From Clostridium hydrogenum (GTDB lineage: Bacteria > Bacillota > Clostridia > Clostridiales > Clostridiaceae): a DNA stretch of 64,000 bases. The stretch covers positions 124,001 to 188,000 of the forward strand of contig NZ_JAEACT010000002.1 of assembly GCF_021432385.1 (NCBI RefSeq), given 5' to 3'. Both the position numbers and the translations under genes were made by a program. Shown piece by piece: positions 54,074-63,709 of this stretch (position 1 is its first letter; every line of letters begins with the position of its first letter). Under the pieces are notes generated by a model that worked only from the letters and a program-made list of their open reading frames with translations, was not told the origin of the DNA and did not search any database.

Positions 54074-55187
54074 TCTTGTCTTCCTCCCTCACCGCAGCTG
54101 AGTTACTTTTCTTCGTAAATTTATCCTTAATAATTGATACAATAAAAGTTATAATAAAAAAGGCATTAATACAAACTGAATACATAGAGAATACATTTAC
54201 AATCATCTCTGTTTGAGCAAAATTTCTTGGTATTCTACTTATTAATATAGTTAATATAACCATTATTAAAATTGACAGGATTCTTTTCTTCATTGGAAAC
54301 ATCTTTTCCAAACTATAATATGTACAAAATAGAAAATTTCTAGCTACACATGCAACTAGCGGCATCCAAAGTATTATAAAAAATAAATCTATTCTTTCAA
54401 CTACTGGAATTTCAATAATTCCAGAAAGGAACATAAGCGAAGTAGGTAATTTTTTGAGCAAGTTTTCACCAAAAACACCTGTAACCACTACCACCGATAT
54501 TGAAAAAAAAATTGTTACTGCTAATATTGCAAGTTCTGCATATTTTAAAGCATTCTCTTTATCTTTAATACATGGATACATGTATGTAACAATTTCAAAG
54601 CCCAAATAAGTATATATTGTTGTTTTTACTGATTTCAAAATTGGAATTACCCCGGCTTCACCAATAGGCATCAAGTTAGTAAAACTTAGATCTTTAGCTG
54701 CTATCATATACATTATTATTGTTAATGTTATTATAGCAAAGGCTTCACAACCAACTCTACATATTGGAGTTAAACCATAACATAGTAGATATAAAGATGG
54801 TAGTATTATGAAAAAGCCTGATACAAGCGCTGGCGTTTCCTTAAGCACTTGAGAAGCCACAATATCAGAAAACCTTCTTATTATTATACACCCGCCCAAA
54901 AATGTGTAAGCTATTAACAGTATATTAAATATTCCACCAATCCACTTACCATATAAAACTTTATCTATATCAATTATAGATTTATTTGAATACCGATTTA
55001 GCAAAAGCATTTCTATTAGCATAATTAAAGCGCATACTATTCCACCTAATATCGTTGAAATCCATCCATCATGACCAACCTCATCTGCTAATTGATTTGA
55101 TAGTGTAATAATCCCAGTTCCAACTTGACAGTTAACTATAAAAATAAAAAATTGCTTTGAGGTTATATCATTTTTTACTTTAATCAT
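54057..55187 (-). CDS. gerKB: Endospore germination permease, GerAB/GerKB family, left locus
   Basis: 376 residues with about 10 membrane segments. ITSKQFFIFIVNCQVGTGII starts the first helix; SFTNLMPIGEAGVIPILKSV is the family motif (NLxPI) in the middle. The B subunit is the APC-type germinant-binding permease of the receptor. It overlaps gerKA by 8 bp and gerKC by 17 bp, which shows tight coupling. Confidence 0.88.
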   Translation of the reverse strand: MIKVKNDITSKQFFIFIVNCQVGTGIITLSNQLADEVGHDGWISTILGGIVCALIMLIEMLLLNRYSNKSIIDIDKVLYGKWIGGIFNILLIAYTFLGGCIIIRRFSDIVASQVLKETPALVSGFFIILPSLYLLCYGLTPICRVGCEAFAIITLTIIMYMIAAKDLSFTNLMPIGEAGVIPILKSVKTTIYTYLGFEIVTYMYPCIKDKENALKYAELAILAVTIFFSISVVVVTGVFGENLLKKLPTSLMFLSGIIEIPVVERIDLFFIILWMPLVACVARNFLFCTYYSLEKMFPMKKRILSILIMVILTILISRIPRNFAQTEMIVNVFSMYSVCINAFFIITFIVSIIKDKFTKKSNSAAVREEDKNEKVL

Positions 55188-56655
55188 TTCCCTTACCCCT
55201 TTTCTTATCTAAAGGATGAGTTATAGTTGGTCTTCTTTTCATAAATTTCAATGGTACCCTTATTATCGTATCCTTTAAATCTTTAATTCTAAATGGGATT
55301 ATAGGCTGAAAGTACGGCTGATCAAGCGACTCTAAAATAACAAGATTTGCAAGTATAAGCACAGTTATGCATGACATACCCAATATGCCAAACACTGCCG
55401 TTGACAACATCATTACAAATCTAATAGTTCTTAAAGTTAAACCCATATCATATACCGGAGTAATAAAGGATGCTATTGCAGTTACTGCCACAACTATAAT
55501 TAAAAGTTCACTTACGATTCCTGCTTGAACTGCTGCCTGACCTATGATTATACCTCCAACGACACCAATTGATGCGCCAATATAAGTTGGAAGCCTTATT
55601 GCAGCTTCTCTCAGCATTTCAATTACAATTTCCATTACAAAGGCTTCTACTACCGGTGAGAAAGGCACTCTAGCTCTTGATTCGGCTAATGGAATTAATA
55701 AATTAAGCGGTACCATATAGTAGTGAAAGGTAGTTAATGCTATATAAATGCTAGGAAAATATATTGCAACAAGTGCACTTAATATTCTTAATGTTCCAAT
55801 TAAAGACCCAAATATCCAATGAGTATTATAATCATCCGGAGCCTTAAAAAAAGAAAATAAAGTGACAGGTAAAATTAATACTCCAGGTGTCCCCTCTGTC
55901 AGTATCAAAAGCCTTCCCTCAAGCAATGCCCCTGTTGCCCTATCTGGTCTTTCAGTTAATTGATATTGGGGGAAAAGAGAATTAGGGAAATCAACAATCA
56001 GTTGTTCAATATATCCTGCTGCTAAAATACCATCAAATTTTATTCCTGATATTTTATCATATAATTTTTGAACAAGCGCTGGGTCAGCTATTCCCTCTAT
56101 ATAAACTATATTAACAATTTGGTTAGTTGTATCTCCTACAACTATAGGCTTAAATTTTAAGTTTGTATTTTTAACCTTTCTTCTAAGTATTGCCATGTTA
56201 ACATTCATTAACTCAATAAACCCTTCATGGGAGCCTCTTACATCCTTTTCTATCTCTGGTTCTGTAATACTTCTTTTTTCAAAATTTCTAATGGCAGAAG
56301 TAAAGCCATATTCAATGCCATCTGCTAGAAAAGCAGTACACCCAGTTAAAATATCACTTATTATGGAGTCCATATCCGTATAAAACTTAATACCAGTAGC
56401 AGGTATGCTATTAAGCTTTTTTTTATCACTTACAGCTTCATAATTCATATTTAGTATTGGCCTTATTAAATCTCTTTCTACAACGTCTGTATTTATGGTT
56501 CCATCGATATATATAAAATACACTTCTGTATTATCCTTTAAAAATGCCTGTTTTTTTATGAGATCAGGACAATCTTTAAATTTTTCATCTATAAGCTTCA
56601 TATTTTCACTCAATACGTCTGATACCTTAACTGCTTTAGACTTTTCATTCTTCAT
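55180..56655 (-). CDS. gerKA: Spore germination protein GerA/GerKA family, left locus
   Basis: 491 residues. The large soluble N-terminal part has VYFIYIDGTINTDVVERDLI and RGSHEGFIELMNVNMAILRR; the membrane part has YFPSIYIALTTFHYYMVPLN, RVPFSPVVEAFVMEIVIEML and GGIIIGQAAVQAGIVSELLI, all hallmarks of GerA-type A subunits. The C-terminal tail is basic. It is first in the operon; GGTGG precedes the ATG. Confidence 0.9.
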   Translation of the reverse strand: MKNEKSKAVKVSDVLSENMKLIDEKFKDCPDLIKKQAFLKDNTEVYFIYIDGTINTDVVERDLIRPILNMNYEAVSDKKKLNSIPATGIKFYTDMDSIISDILTGCTAFLADGIEYGFTSAIRNFEKRSITEPEIEKDVRGSHEGFIELMNVNMAILRRKVKNTNLKFKPIVVGDTTNQIVNIVYIEGIADPALVQKLYDKISGIKFDGILAAGYIEQLIVDFPNSLFPQYQLTERPDRATGALLEGRLLILTEGTPGVLILPVTLFSFFKAPDDYNTHWIFGSLIGTLRILSALVAIYFPSIYIALTTFHYYMVPLNLLIPLAESRARVPFSPVVEAFVMEIVIEMLREAAIRLPTYIGASIGVVGGIIIGQAAVQAGIVSELLIIVVAVTAIASFITPVYDMGLTLRTIRFVMMLSTAVFGILGMSCITVLILANLVILESLDQPYFQPIIPFRIKDLKDTIIRVPLKFMKRRPTITHPLDKKRGKGND

Positions 56656-56748
56656 TTGTATTTCACCACCAATTCAACATAAAAATATTCTTTTTAGTAT
56701 TCCCTTTAAAAGAAAAATAATTCTTTGCTAATCCCTAATTCATATTAA

Positions 56749-56778
56749 GGAATAAATATTTTAATATTCCACATAATA
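56749..56778 (+). promoter_or_regulatory. Probable sigma-G promoter of the right gerK locus
   Basis: GGAATA (56749-56754) and CATAATA (56772-56778) with a 17-bp spacer match the forespore sigma-G consensus, as expected for germinant receptor operons. It lies about 36 bp before the start codon. Confidence 0.6.
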
Positions 56779-56814
56779 TTACAAATATTAGTTTTACCAT
56801 AGGAGGTGGCTTAG

Positions 56815-58419
56815 TTGTTTAATTTCATAAAAAAAGCATTTAAATTGCACCATGCTAATAACAATAAGCAATCACCCCAACCCCGTAAAAAAAAAGTTTC
56901 TGCTTCACTAAAAAAGAATAAAGAATATATACAAAATAAATTCAAAAACTGCTCTGATATAGCCATACGAGAGGTTAAAATAGGTAATAACCCTGATTTT
57001 ACCGCAATGATTGTATATATCGGTAATATAACTACATCTTCTATAATTGAAAACACCATAATACGAAAGCTTACTTTAAAATATTATGCTAATACATATG
57101 ACCCCAAAAGCTTAGAGTATTGTAAATATTTGCTTGGAATACAAGATAACTCTGTATACTCCGATATTGATACAGCTATAGAAGCCATATTAGCTGGCAA
57201 TATTGCTATATTTATAGACGGCTTAAATCTTTCGATGTCACTAGATATAAAAAATCCGCCCGGCAGAAATGTTGAAGAACCTAATGTAGAAACTGTTGTG
57301 CGTGGTCCTAGAGACGGTTTTACAGAATCGCTAGCTACTAATTTAGTATTGTTAAGAAAAAGAATAAAAAGTACACATTTAAAAACTGAATCTTTTATTT
57401 TAGGAAGAGAAACAAAAACAAATGTAACTATTGTATATCTTTCAAACATAGCAAAGGAAAAAACAGTTGATGAACTTAAGGAAAGACTAAAAAAAATAGA
57501 CGTTGATGCAATCATTGTAAATAACTACATAAAAGAATATATAGAAGATGAACCTTTATGGGGAATTCCTAGCATTTATGCAACAGAGAGACCTGACGTC
57601 GTAACCACTAAAATACTTTCAGGCAGAATTGCAATTGTAACTGATGGAACTCCTTTGGTTTTAACCGTTCCTGCAATTTTTATGGAATTTCTAATAAACA
57701 ATGAAGATTTTTATTTAAACTTTATTACCGCGACTATTATTCGCTGGCTTAGATATTTATCATTTATCATGTCACTTACACTACCTGGCTTTTTTTTGGC
57801 AATCACAACCTTTCATCAAGAATTAATACCAACTCCCCTACTTGTAAGCTTCATAAAGGCTCGTTCTAGCGTACCTTATCCAGCTTTGCTAGAGTGTTTT
57901 TTACTGTTAGTAGTTTATGAAATGTTAAGGGAAGCAGGTCTTAGAATGCCTAAAGCGGTAGGTCAGGCAATAAGCATAGTTGGAGCACTAGTGCTAGGGC
58001 AAGCAGCTGTAGATGCAGGTCTTGTAAGCACGCCGATGGTAATAGTAGTTGCAACAACAGCAATAGCTGCTTACTCAGTACCTTCTACAGACATGTATGA
58101 AGCAATGCTGCTACCTAGATTCATACTTCTATTTCTTGGCGGCACCTTAGGTTTGCTCGGATTAATATGTGGAATACTAATTTTTATAATAAAACTTATA
58201 TCTATTCGTTCTTTTGGTGTACCTTATATGGAACCACTTGCTCCAATTATTAAAAGTGAATTACCTGATGTAATAATGCGACGTCCAATTTGGAGTAAGC
58301 TTAAACGTTCTTGGTTTATAACAGGCAAAAAATCTACCCATAGAAAAGGAAGATCTTATATCAATACAGTTACAGAGGATATAAAGAAATTATTGAAAAA
58401 GATAAAAAATGGAGAATAA
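56815..58419 (+). CDS. gerKA: Spore germination protein GerA/GerKA family, right locus
   Basis: 534 residues, longer than the left copy because of a basic, Gln/Pro/Lys-rich N-terminus (NNNKQSPQPRKKKVSASLKK) and a basic C-terminal tail (KSTHRKGRSYI). VVRGPRDGFTESLATNLVLL, RPDVVTTKILSGRIAIVTDG and LVLGQAAVDAGLVSTPMVIV are GerA motifs; about five membrane helices follow residue 300. TTG 56815 follows AGGAGGTGG. First gene of a gerKA-gerKC-gerKB-(gerKC remnant)-gerKB-gerKC run. Confidence 0.9.
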   Translation: MFNFIKKAFKLHHANNNKQSPQPRKKKVSASLKKNKEYIQNKFKNCSDIAIREVKIGNNPDFTAMIVYIGNITTSSIIENTIIRKLTLKYYANTYDPKSLEYCKYLLGIQDNSVYSDIDTAIEAILAGNIAIFIDGLNLSMSLDIKNPPGRNVEEPNVETVVRGPRDGFTESLATNLVLLRKRIKSTHLKTESFILGRETKTNVTIVYLSNIAKEKTVDELKERLKKIDVDAIIVNNYIKEYIEDEPLWGIPSIYATERPDVVTTKILSGRIAIVTDGTPLVLTVPAIFMEFLINNEDFYLNFITATIIRWLRYLSFIMSLTLPGFFLAITTFHQELIPTPLLVSFIKARSSVPYPALLECFLLLVVYEMLREAGLRMPKAVGQAISIVGALVLGQAAVDAGLVSTPMVIVVATTAIAAYSVPSTDMYEAMLLPRFILLFLGGTLGLLGLICGILIFIIKLISIRSFGVPYMEPLAPIIKSELPDVIMRRPIWSKLKRSWFITGKKSTHRKGRSYINTVTEDIKKLLKKIKNGE

Positions 58420-58421
58420 TT

Positions 58422-59573
58422 ATGAAAAAATTTATATCAATTGTCCTAATAATAATTTTTGCACTTTCCTCTACAGGATGTAGCAGAACCAAGCAGGAAA
58501 TAGACAAACTTTCTGTAGCTTTAGCCATCGGTTTTGATTTAACTGCTGAAGGCAAATATGTTCTTTCTGTACAAATATTAAGTACAGAAAGTAAGCCTTC
58601 AACCTCTGTACCTAAAAAATCACCTTCAAACGTAGTAGTTTTTACAAGCTCTGGGAATACACCTTATGATGCCATAAATCATATTTCTACAACTCTTGGA
58701 AAAAACTTATTTTTTGGTCATTCTGCTTATATAATTGTAGGAAATCGCTTAGCTGAAAATGGATTGTCACTTATACTTGATGCCACTTTAAGAAATAGTG
58801 ATACTAGACCTGATAGGCCTCTACTTTTAACAAAAGGAAATGCTTTAGATATAATAAAAGCCACAACCGCTGATGAAAAAATTCCTGCCAGCGCAATTGA
58901 TAACATATTGAAATTTCAAGTAAGCAAAGGCTATATACCCAAAACTTCAAGATTAGATTTTGCAAACTCTCTAGCTAGCAAAACCTCCGCACCAATTCTT
59001 GGATTAATTAATCTTGAAAAAACAAATAATGCCGACAATACCTTTGTAGCAGCTGGTACTGGTGTATTTAAAAAAGATAAACTAATAGGTTACCTGAATA
59101 AAAATGAAACCCGAGGAATGCAGTGGATAAATGGCAAAGTTCAAAGTGGTAATTTAATAGTTCAAACTCCAGACAGTGGAATGATAACCTTTGATATCTT
59201 AAAATCTAAAGCTACTGTAAAACCAATACTTAAAAACGACAATATAACAATTAAAATAAATATAAAAGAAGAAGCAAATGTAGTGGAAATGACAGAAGAC
59301 ATAGATGTCATGAAAACTCCAGATAAAATAAAAAAATTAAACGAACTTCAAAACCAGGCAATAAAAAGCGAGGTACTTTCGGTCTTAAATGCAGCTCAAA
59401 AAAAATTGAAAGCCGATATATTTCATTTTGGAAGCAAGGTACACAGGCAATACCCAAAATTTTGGAAAACGGCTGAAAGTGATTGGGAGAACATTTTTCC
59501 TAATCTTAATGTTGAAGTAAATGTTGATTCATCTGTAAAAAGACCAGGTATTATTTCAAAGCCGATAAAATGA
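58422..59573 (+). CDS. gerKC: Ger(x)C-family germination lipoprotein, right locus copy 1
   Basis: 383 residues. Lipobox in IIFALSSTGCSRTKQEIDKL, then LSVALAIGFDLTAEGKYVLS. Central GKNLFFGHSAYIIVGNRLAE and the C-terminal FGSKVHRQYPKFWKTAESDW-type domain end with VKRPGIISKPIK. It follows gerKA by 2 bp and lies before gerKB, so the order here is A-C-B, unlike the left locus (A-B-C). Confidence 0.87.
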   Translation: MKKFISIVLIIIFALSSTGCSRTKQEIDKLSVALAIGFDLTAEGKYVLSVQILSTESKPSTSVPKKSPSNVVVFTSSGNTPYDAINHISTTLGKNLFFGHSAYIIVGNRLAENGLSLILDATLRNSDTRPDRPLLLTKGNALDIIKATTADEKIPASAIDNILKFQVSKGYIPKTSRLDFANSLASKTSAPILGLINLEKTNNADNTFVAAGTGVFKKDKLIGYLNKNETRGMQWINGKVQSGNLIVQTPDSGMITFDILKSKATVKPILKNDNITIKINIKEEANVVEMTEDIDVMKTPDKIKKLNELQNQAIKSEVLSVLNAAQKKLKADIFHFGSKVHRQYPKFWKTAESDWENIFPNLNVEVNVDSSVKRPGIISKPIK

Positions 59574-59592
59574 AAGTACGAGGAGAAATATT

Positions 59593-60699
59593 ATGAAAAC
59601 AAGAATATCTGCTAGTCAGCTATTTTCTGCTATTGTATTAGTACCCTTTGGTAGTGCTGTACTTTTTTACATAAACCCTAAAGCAAAACAAGATGCTTGG
59701 CTAGCTATATTAATTTATATAATTCCAGCAGTAATATTACAACTTATATATACAAGTTTATGGAGTAAATATCCAGAGGATACCTTAGTTACTTATATGC
59801 CAAAGATTTGGGGCAAACCAATAGGCTATACCCTAAGTATAATATATACTATCTTTTTTGCATATGAAGCTGCTAGGGTTCTACGCGATTTCGCAGAGCT
59901 TATATCAATTGCCTCTATGCCAAAAATACCTCCTTATTTAACTTCATTGATACTTATGTTTGCAATTTCATATGGGCTTTTTAATGGTATAGAAACCTTT
60001 TCTCGTATAATGCATGTTTGTTTATATTTATGGATATTTTTCTTTATAAGTGAGTGGATATTTTTATACACAACACCTGAAGACCTAAAATTCTCTAATC
60101 TAGAGCCAATTTTAGAGAACGGTATTATTCCAATTATAAAAGACAGCTGGAAACTAATAACCTTTCCTTTTGGTGAAAGTGTGCTTTTTACAATGATTTT
60201 TCCACTTGTTGTTGAAAAATCAAAAGTAAAAAAAACTGCAGTATTTGCAATTATACTTGAGGGTATACTTCTGTCGTTAAATACTATTATGTTTCTTGCA
60301 GTATTAGGGGTTGACTTTGCTTCTGATTCTTTATTTCCACTTTTACAAACCTTACGTACCATGCACATTGGAAGTGTTTTAGATAGACTGGATATATTCA
60401 TAATATTAATTATGACATTAGTAGGCTTTTTAAAAATAGGTTTTTTTACCTATGGGGCAGCACTCGGCACTTCTCAATTGTTAAAAGTTAAAGATACAAA
60501 ATACATTTCGGTGTTATTTTGTATACTTGTCACTATAGTTTCGCTAATAATAGCAAAAAATTATCCTCAGCATATATATATTGGTCAAACAATAACTTTA
60601 ACATATATTCACTTGCCTTTGACTGTTTTTGTGCCAATTATTACATTATTAGTATATAAAATCAAATATATAATACAAAAAAAGAGGACCAGATTATGA
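59593..60699 (+). CDS. gerKB: GerKB-family germination permease, right locus copy 1
   Basis: 368 residues with about 10 membrane segments. MKTRISASQLFSAIVLVPFG starts the family fold, and KFSNLEPILENGIIPIIKDS is the NLxPI motif. GAGGAG precedes the ATG. Its stop overlaps the ATG of the decayed gerKC that follows. It closely resembles the next gerKB copy (TKQDAW/AKQDAW..., VIIYIIPA..ILQLIYTSLW). Confidence 0.87.
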   Translation: MKTRISASQLFSAIVLVPFGSAVLFYINPKAKQDAWLAILIYIIPAVILQLIYTSLWSKYPEDTLVTYMPKIWGKPIGYTLSIIYTIFFAYEAARVLRDFAELISIASMPKIPPYLTSLILMFAISYGLFNGIETFSRIMHVCLYLWIFFFISEWIFLYTTPEDLKFSNLEPILENGIIPIIKDSWKLITFPFGESVLFTMIFPLVVEKSKVKKTAVFAIILEGILLSLNTIMFLAVLGVDFASDSLFPLLQTLRTMHIGSVLDRLDIFIILIMTLVGFLKIGFFTYGAALGTSQLLKVKDTKYISVLFCILVTIVSLIIAKNYPQHIYIGQTITLTYIHLPLTVFVPIITLLVYKIKYIIQKKRTRL

Positions 60700-61048
60700 A
60701 AAGGCTCATTTCAATTTTCATAATAATTATGTTTACAATTACACTTACTGGTTGCAGACAATCAAAACAAGAATTAAATCAAATGGGCATTGTTTTAACT
60801 ACAGGTTTTGATTTAACTCCAGATGGCAAATACTTATTTACTGCAGAAATTTTAAATCCAGAAATTCAAAGTTCATCTACTTCTAAAAAGGATAGTACCG
60901 AACTAACTTCCGATGTGGTTACTTTTAGCAGTTTAGGAGAAACTCCTTCATCTACCCCAATAAACTTAGCAGAAAGCTATGGCTTCAAGGCTTGAATTTG
61001 CAAATAATTCCGTAGTTGATTTTTCCATAATATAAACCAATAAAATGA
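60696..61048 (+). pseudogene. Decayed gerKC with serial internal deletions
   Basis: The first 93 residues (lipobox ITLTGCRQSKQELNQMGIVL onward) align with the intact gerKC downstream up to LAESYG. The DNA then jumps to TTCAAGGCTTGAATTTGCAA (the SRLDFANA part of the intact gene), then to GTAGTTGATTTTTC (the VDFSI part), then to AAACCAATAAAATGA (the KPIK end). Only about a quarter of the gene remains; the reading frame stops after 99 residues. Confidence 0.85.
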
Positions 61049-61061
61049 TGAGGTGATAAAA

Positions 61062-62174
61062 TTGAAAACCAAAATAAGCACTTTAGAGCTACTTGCAAGT
61101 ATTATGGTTTTTGAAAATGGTACTGCCATACTTTTTTACTTAGCTTCAGATACAAAACAAGATGCATGGATAACAATACTTATCTATATAATACCAGCAA
61201 TTATATTGCAACTTATATATACTAGCTTATGGTATAACTACCCAAATGATAATATAATAACATACAGTCCTAAAATCTTTGGGAAATATATAGGCTTTTT
61301 TCTTAGCATAGTATACATTTTATATTTTATTTATGGCGCTGCTAGAGTACTTCGTGATTTTTCTGAGCTAATGTTAATTTCCACACTACCAAAGTTACCA
61401 TTAACTCTAGTTTCTTTTATTTTGATTACAGTTATTTGCTATGCTACTTTTACTGGCATTGAAGTTTTATGCAGAATAGCCGTTGTATTTTTATGTATTT
61501 TTTTATCTTTTTTCACTTTATCATTTATTTTTTTATCTACAACTCCCAATGCACTTCACCTCACTAATTTAAAACCCATAATGCATAATAGTCTACTTTT
61601 TTTAATTATAAAAGGTTGGCCCCTTATAACCTTTCCCTTTGGAGAAAGCTTACTATTTTCTATGTTTTATACTTCTGTAACCGAACCAAAAAAGGTAAGG
61701 AAATACACAATTATGGCAACTATATTCGAAGGCTTTATTTTATCTTTTAACTGCATAATGTTTCTATCTACACTTGGTGTAAAATTAGCCTCAACTTCCT
61801 TATTCCCGCTTTTACAAACCTTTAGAACAATACATGCTGGCAGTGCTTTTGATAGATTAGATATATTTATAATACTGATGTTGCTTTTAGGTGGTTTTTT
61901 CAAGATAGGCTTCTTTATATATGGTGCAATGCTTGGCACTGCTTCACTTGTAAAAATAAATAATCCTAAATATCTTTCTATACCAATTAGCATAATAGTG
62001 TTAATTTCTTCAGGGTTAATTGCTTCAAACTATCCACAGCACGTAAATATAGGGCTAGACTTTACAATAAAATACATACACTTACCAATGCTAATAATAC
62101 TACCAATACTAGCATTAATAATTGTAAATATAAAAAAGTTCGTATCTTCAAATAATCAGAGGGGTAGATTATGA
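61062..62174 (+). CDS. gerKB: GerKB-family germination permease, right locus copy 2
   Basis: 370 residues. MKTKISTLELLASIMVFENG matches the start of copy 1. The NLxPI motif is HLTNLKPIMHNSLLFLIIKG. TTG 61062 is preferred because GAGGTG (61050-61055) lies 6 bp before it; a GTG at 61053 overlaps the site. The stop overlaps the next ATG by 4 bp. Together with the following gerKC it makes a duplicated B-C unit. Confidence 0.87.
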   Translation: MKTKISTLELLASIMVFENGTAILFYLASDTKQDAWITILIYIIPAIILQLIYTSLWYNYPNDNIITYSPKIFGKYIGFFLSIVYILYFIYGAARVLRDFSELMLISTLPKLPLTLVSFILITVICYATFTGIEVLCRIAVVFLCIFLSFFTLSFIFLSTTPNALHLTNLKPIMHNSLLFLIIKGWPLITFPFGESLLFSMFYTSVTEPKKVRKYTIMATIFEGFILSFNCIMFLSTLGVKLASTSLFPLLQTFRTIHAGSAFDRLDIFIILMLLLGGFFKIGFFIYGAMLGTASLVKINNPKYLSIPISIIVLISSGLIASNYPQHVNIGLDFTIKYIHLPMLIILPILALIIVNIKKFVSSNNQRGRL

Positions 62175-63331
62175 AAAGACTAATTTCAATTTTTATAATA
62201 ATTGTACTTATGATTGCATCCACTGGCTGTAAACAATCAAAACAAGAAATAAATCAAATGGGCATTGTTTTAACCACAGGTTTTGACTTAACTCCAGATG
62301 GCAAATATATTTTCACTGCCGAACTTTTAAATCCAGAAAGTAGCAGTTCCTCTACTTCTAAAAAAAATACTACAGAAAGTAGCTCTGATGTAGTGATTTT
62401 TACAAGTTTAGGTGATACCCCCTATACTGCAACTACTAATCTTGCAGAAAGCTATGGAAAGCCATTATTCTTTGCACACAGTAAATATGTTGTATTAGGT
62501 GAAAATTTATCGAAACAAGGTTTAAATTTATTTATGGATGCAGTATTTAGAATACGAACCACCAGACCAGATACAATACTTCTTATAGCAAAGGGGCGCG
62601 CTTCTGATATTGTTAAAGCTAATGCTGCTGGTGAAAAAATTCCTGCTGATTCAATTGAAAATCTTGTAAAATTTCAATCATCAATGGGATATTTCCCCAT
62701 GATTTCAAGACTTGATTTTGCTAATGCCTTATTAAATAAAACTAGTACACCAATTCTAGGCGTTATTACACTAAAAAATAAGTTTAATACAGATAATACT
62801 TTTGATCTTTCTGGAACTGCTATATTTAAAAATGATAAGCTTATAGGTTTTATGGATATGAATGAAACTCGCGGCATGGAGTGGATTGAAGGAAAAGTTC
62901 AAAGCGGAATTGTGTCAGCCCACATGCCCGATAACAGTATAGTTGATTTTTCAATATTGCATTCCAAAAGTAAAATAAAACCACTAATAAAAAAAGATTC
63001 TTTGTCAATACAAATCAATATAAATGCTGAAGCAAATATAGTTGAAATGACAAGCACTTTAAATCCTATGAAAGACTATAAGGTTATGGATAAATTTAGC
63101 ACAGCACTATCTAATTCGATTAAAAGTGAAGTACTTCTAGCTTTAAATTCAGCACAAAAGAAATACAAATCGGATGTATTTGGGTTTGGAAATATTATAA
63201 GCCAAACCTATCCAGACTTATGGGATAAAATTAAACCTGAGTGGCAATCAATTTTCCCCAATATTAAAGTCGATGTAACTGTAACTTCAAGTGTAAAACG
63301 ACCAGGACTTATTTCTAAACCAATAAAATGA
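62171..63331 (+). CDS. gerKC: Ger(x)C-family germination lipoprotein, right locus copy 2
   Basis: 386 residues. Lipobox in VLMIASTGCKQSKQEINQMG; GKPLFFAHSKYVVLGENLSK and RLDFANALLNKTSTPILGVI in the middle; the end is VTSSVKRPGLISKPIK, nearly the same as copy 1. It is the intact parent or sister of the decayed copy at 60696-61048. The stop is followed by a short copy of the next gerKB start region. Confidence 0.87.
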   Translation: MKRLISIFIIIVLMIASTGCKQSKQEINQMGIVLTTGFDLTPDGKYIFTAELLNPESSSSSTSKKNTTESSSDVVIFTSLGDTPYTATTNLAESYGKPLFFAHSKYVVLGENLSKQGLNLFMDAVFRIRTTRPDTILLIAKGRASDIVKANAAGEKIPADSIENLVKFQSSMGYFPMISRLDFANALLNKTSTPILGVITLKNKFNTDNTFDLSGTAIFKNDKLIGFMDMNETRGMEWIEGKVQSGIVSAHMPDNSIVDFSILHSKSKIKPLIKKDSLSIQININAEANIVEMTSTLNPMKDYKVMDKFSTALSNSIKSEVLLALNSAQKKYKSDVFGFGNIISQTYPDLWDKIKPEWQSIFPNIKVDVTVTSSVKRPGLISKPIK

Positions 63332-63350
63332 TGAGGTGATAAAATTGAAA
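63332..63350 (+). pseudogene. Remnant of a further gerKB start
   Basis: The DNA after the gerKC stop repeats the 61049-61067 region (TGAGGTGATAAAATTGAAA), including the ribosome site and TTG start of gerKB. It then diverges and meets a stop after six more codons. It marks the truncated edge of another B-C unit. Confidence 0.6.
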
Positions 63351-63449
63351 GCACATACACTTTGGATTAATTCATAATTTTCCGTAGGCACGTCAATATT
63401 ATGAATTCATTTATGATTTTGTTTTGTTGCATTGGAAAATAGTAAGCAT

Positions 63450-63690
63450 GGGTTCATGAATCTACATGGGCTAAAGCCCAAACCCCTAGTCATAAATTAG
63501 CTTTTATAAATAGTGTTTATCTGTTGCAAAGGAAAGCAATATTCTTGGGTTCATGAATCTACATGGGCTAAAGCCCAAACCCCTAGTCATAAATTAGCTT
63601 TTATAAATAGTGTTTATCTGTTGCAAAGGAAAGCAATATTCTTGGGTTCATGAATCTACATGGGCTAAAGCCCAAACCCCTAGTATGTGT
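63450..63690 (+). repeat. 97-bp tandem repeat (about 2.5 copies) with a family D-like end motif
   Basis: Units start at 63450, 63547 and 63644 (period 97). Each has GGGTTCATGAATCTACATGG then GCTAAAGCCCAAACCCCTAG. The first two full units are nearly identical, the third is partial and ends in TAGTATGTGTAT, the same right edge as the family D copy at 52670. A worn stretch before 63450 may be another partial unit. No coding potential. Confidence 0.75.
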
Positions 63691-63709
63691 ATTCTCCTTT
63701 AGCCATTGG

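Noticed and set aside
57084..57515. Minus-strand open frame inside the right gerKA
   Set aside because: The GerA protein on the plus strand is complete, and the antisense frame has no support.
60696..60995. Short intact lipoprotein gene
   Set aside because: It is the 5' part of a gerKC whose remaining pieces are still visible downstream, so it is a pseudogene and not a small gene.
63450..63690. CRISPR array candidate
   Set aside because: The whole 97-bp unit is repeated, with no variable spacers between short repeats.
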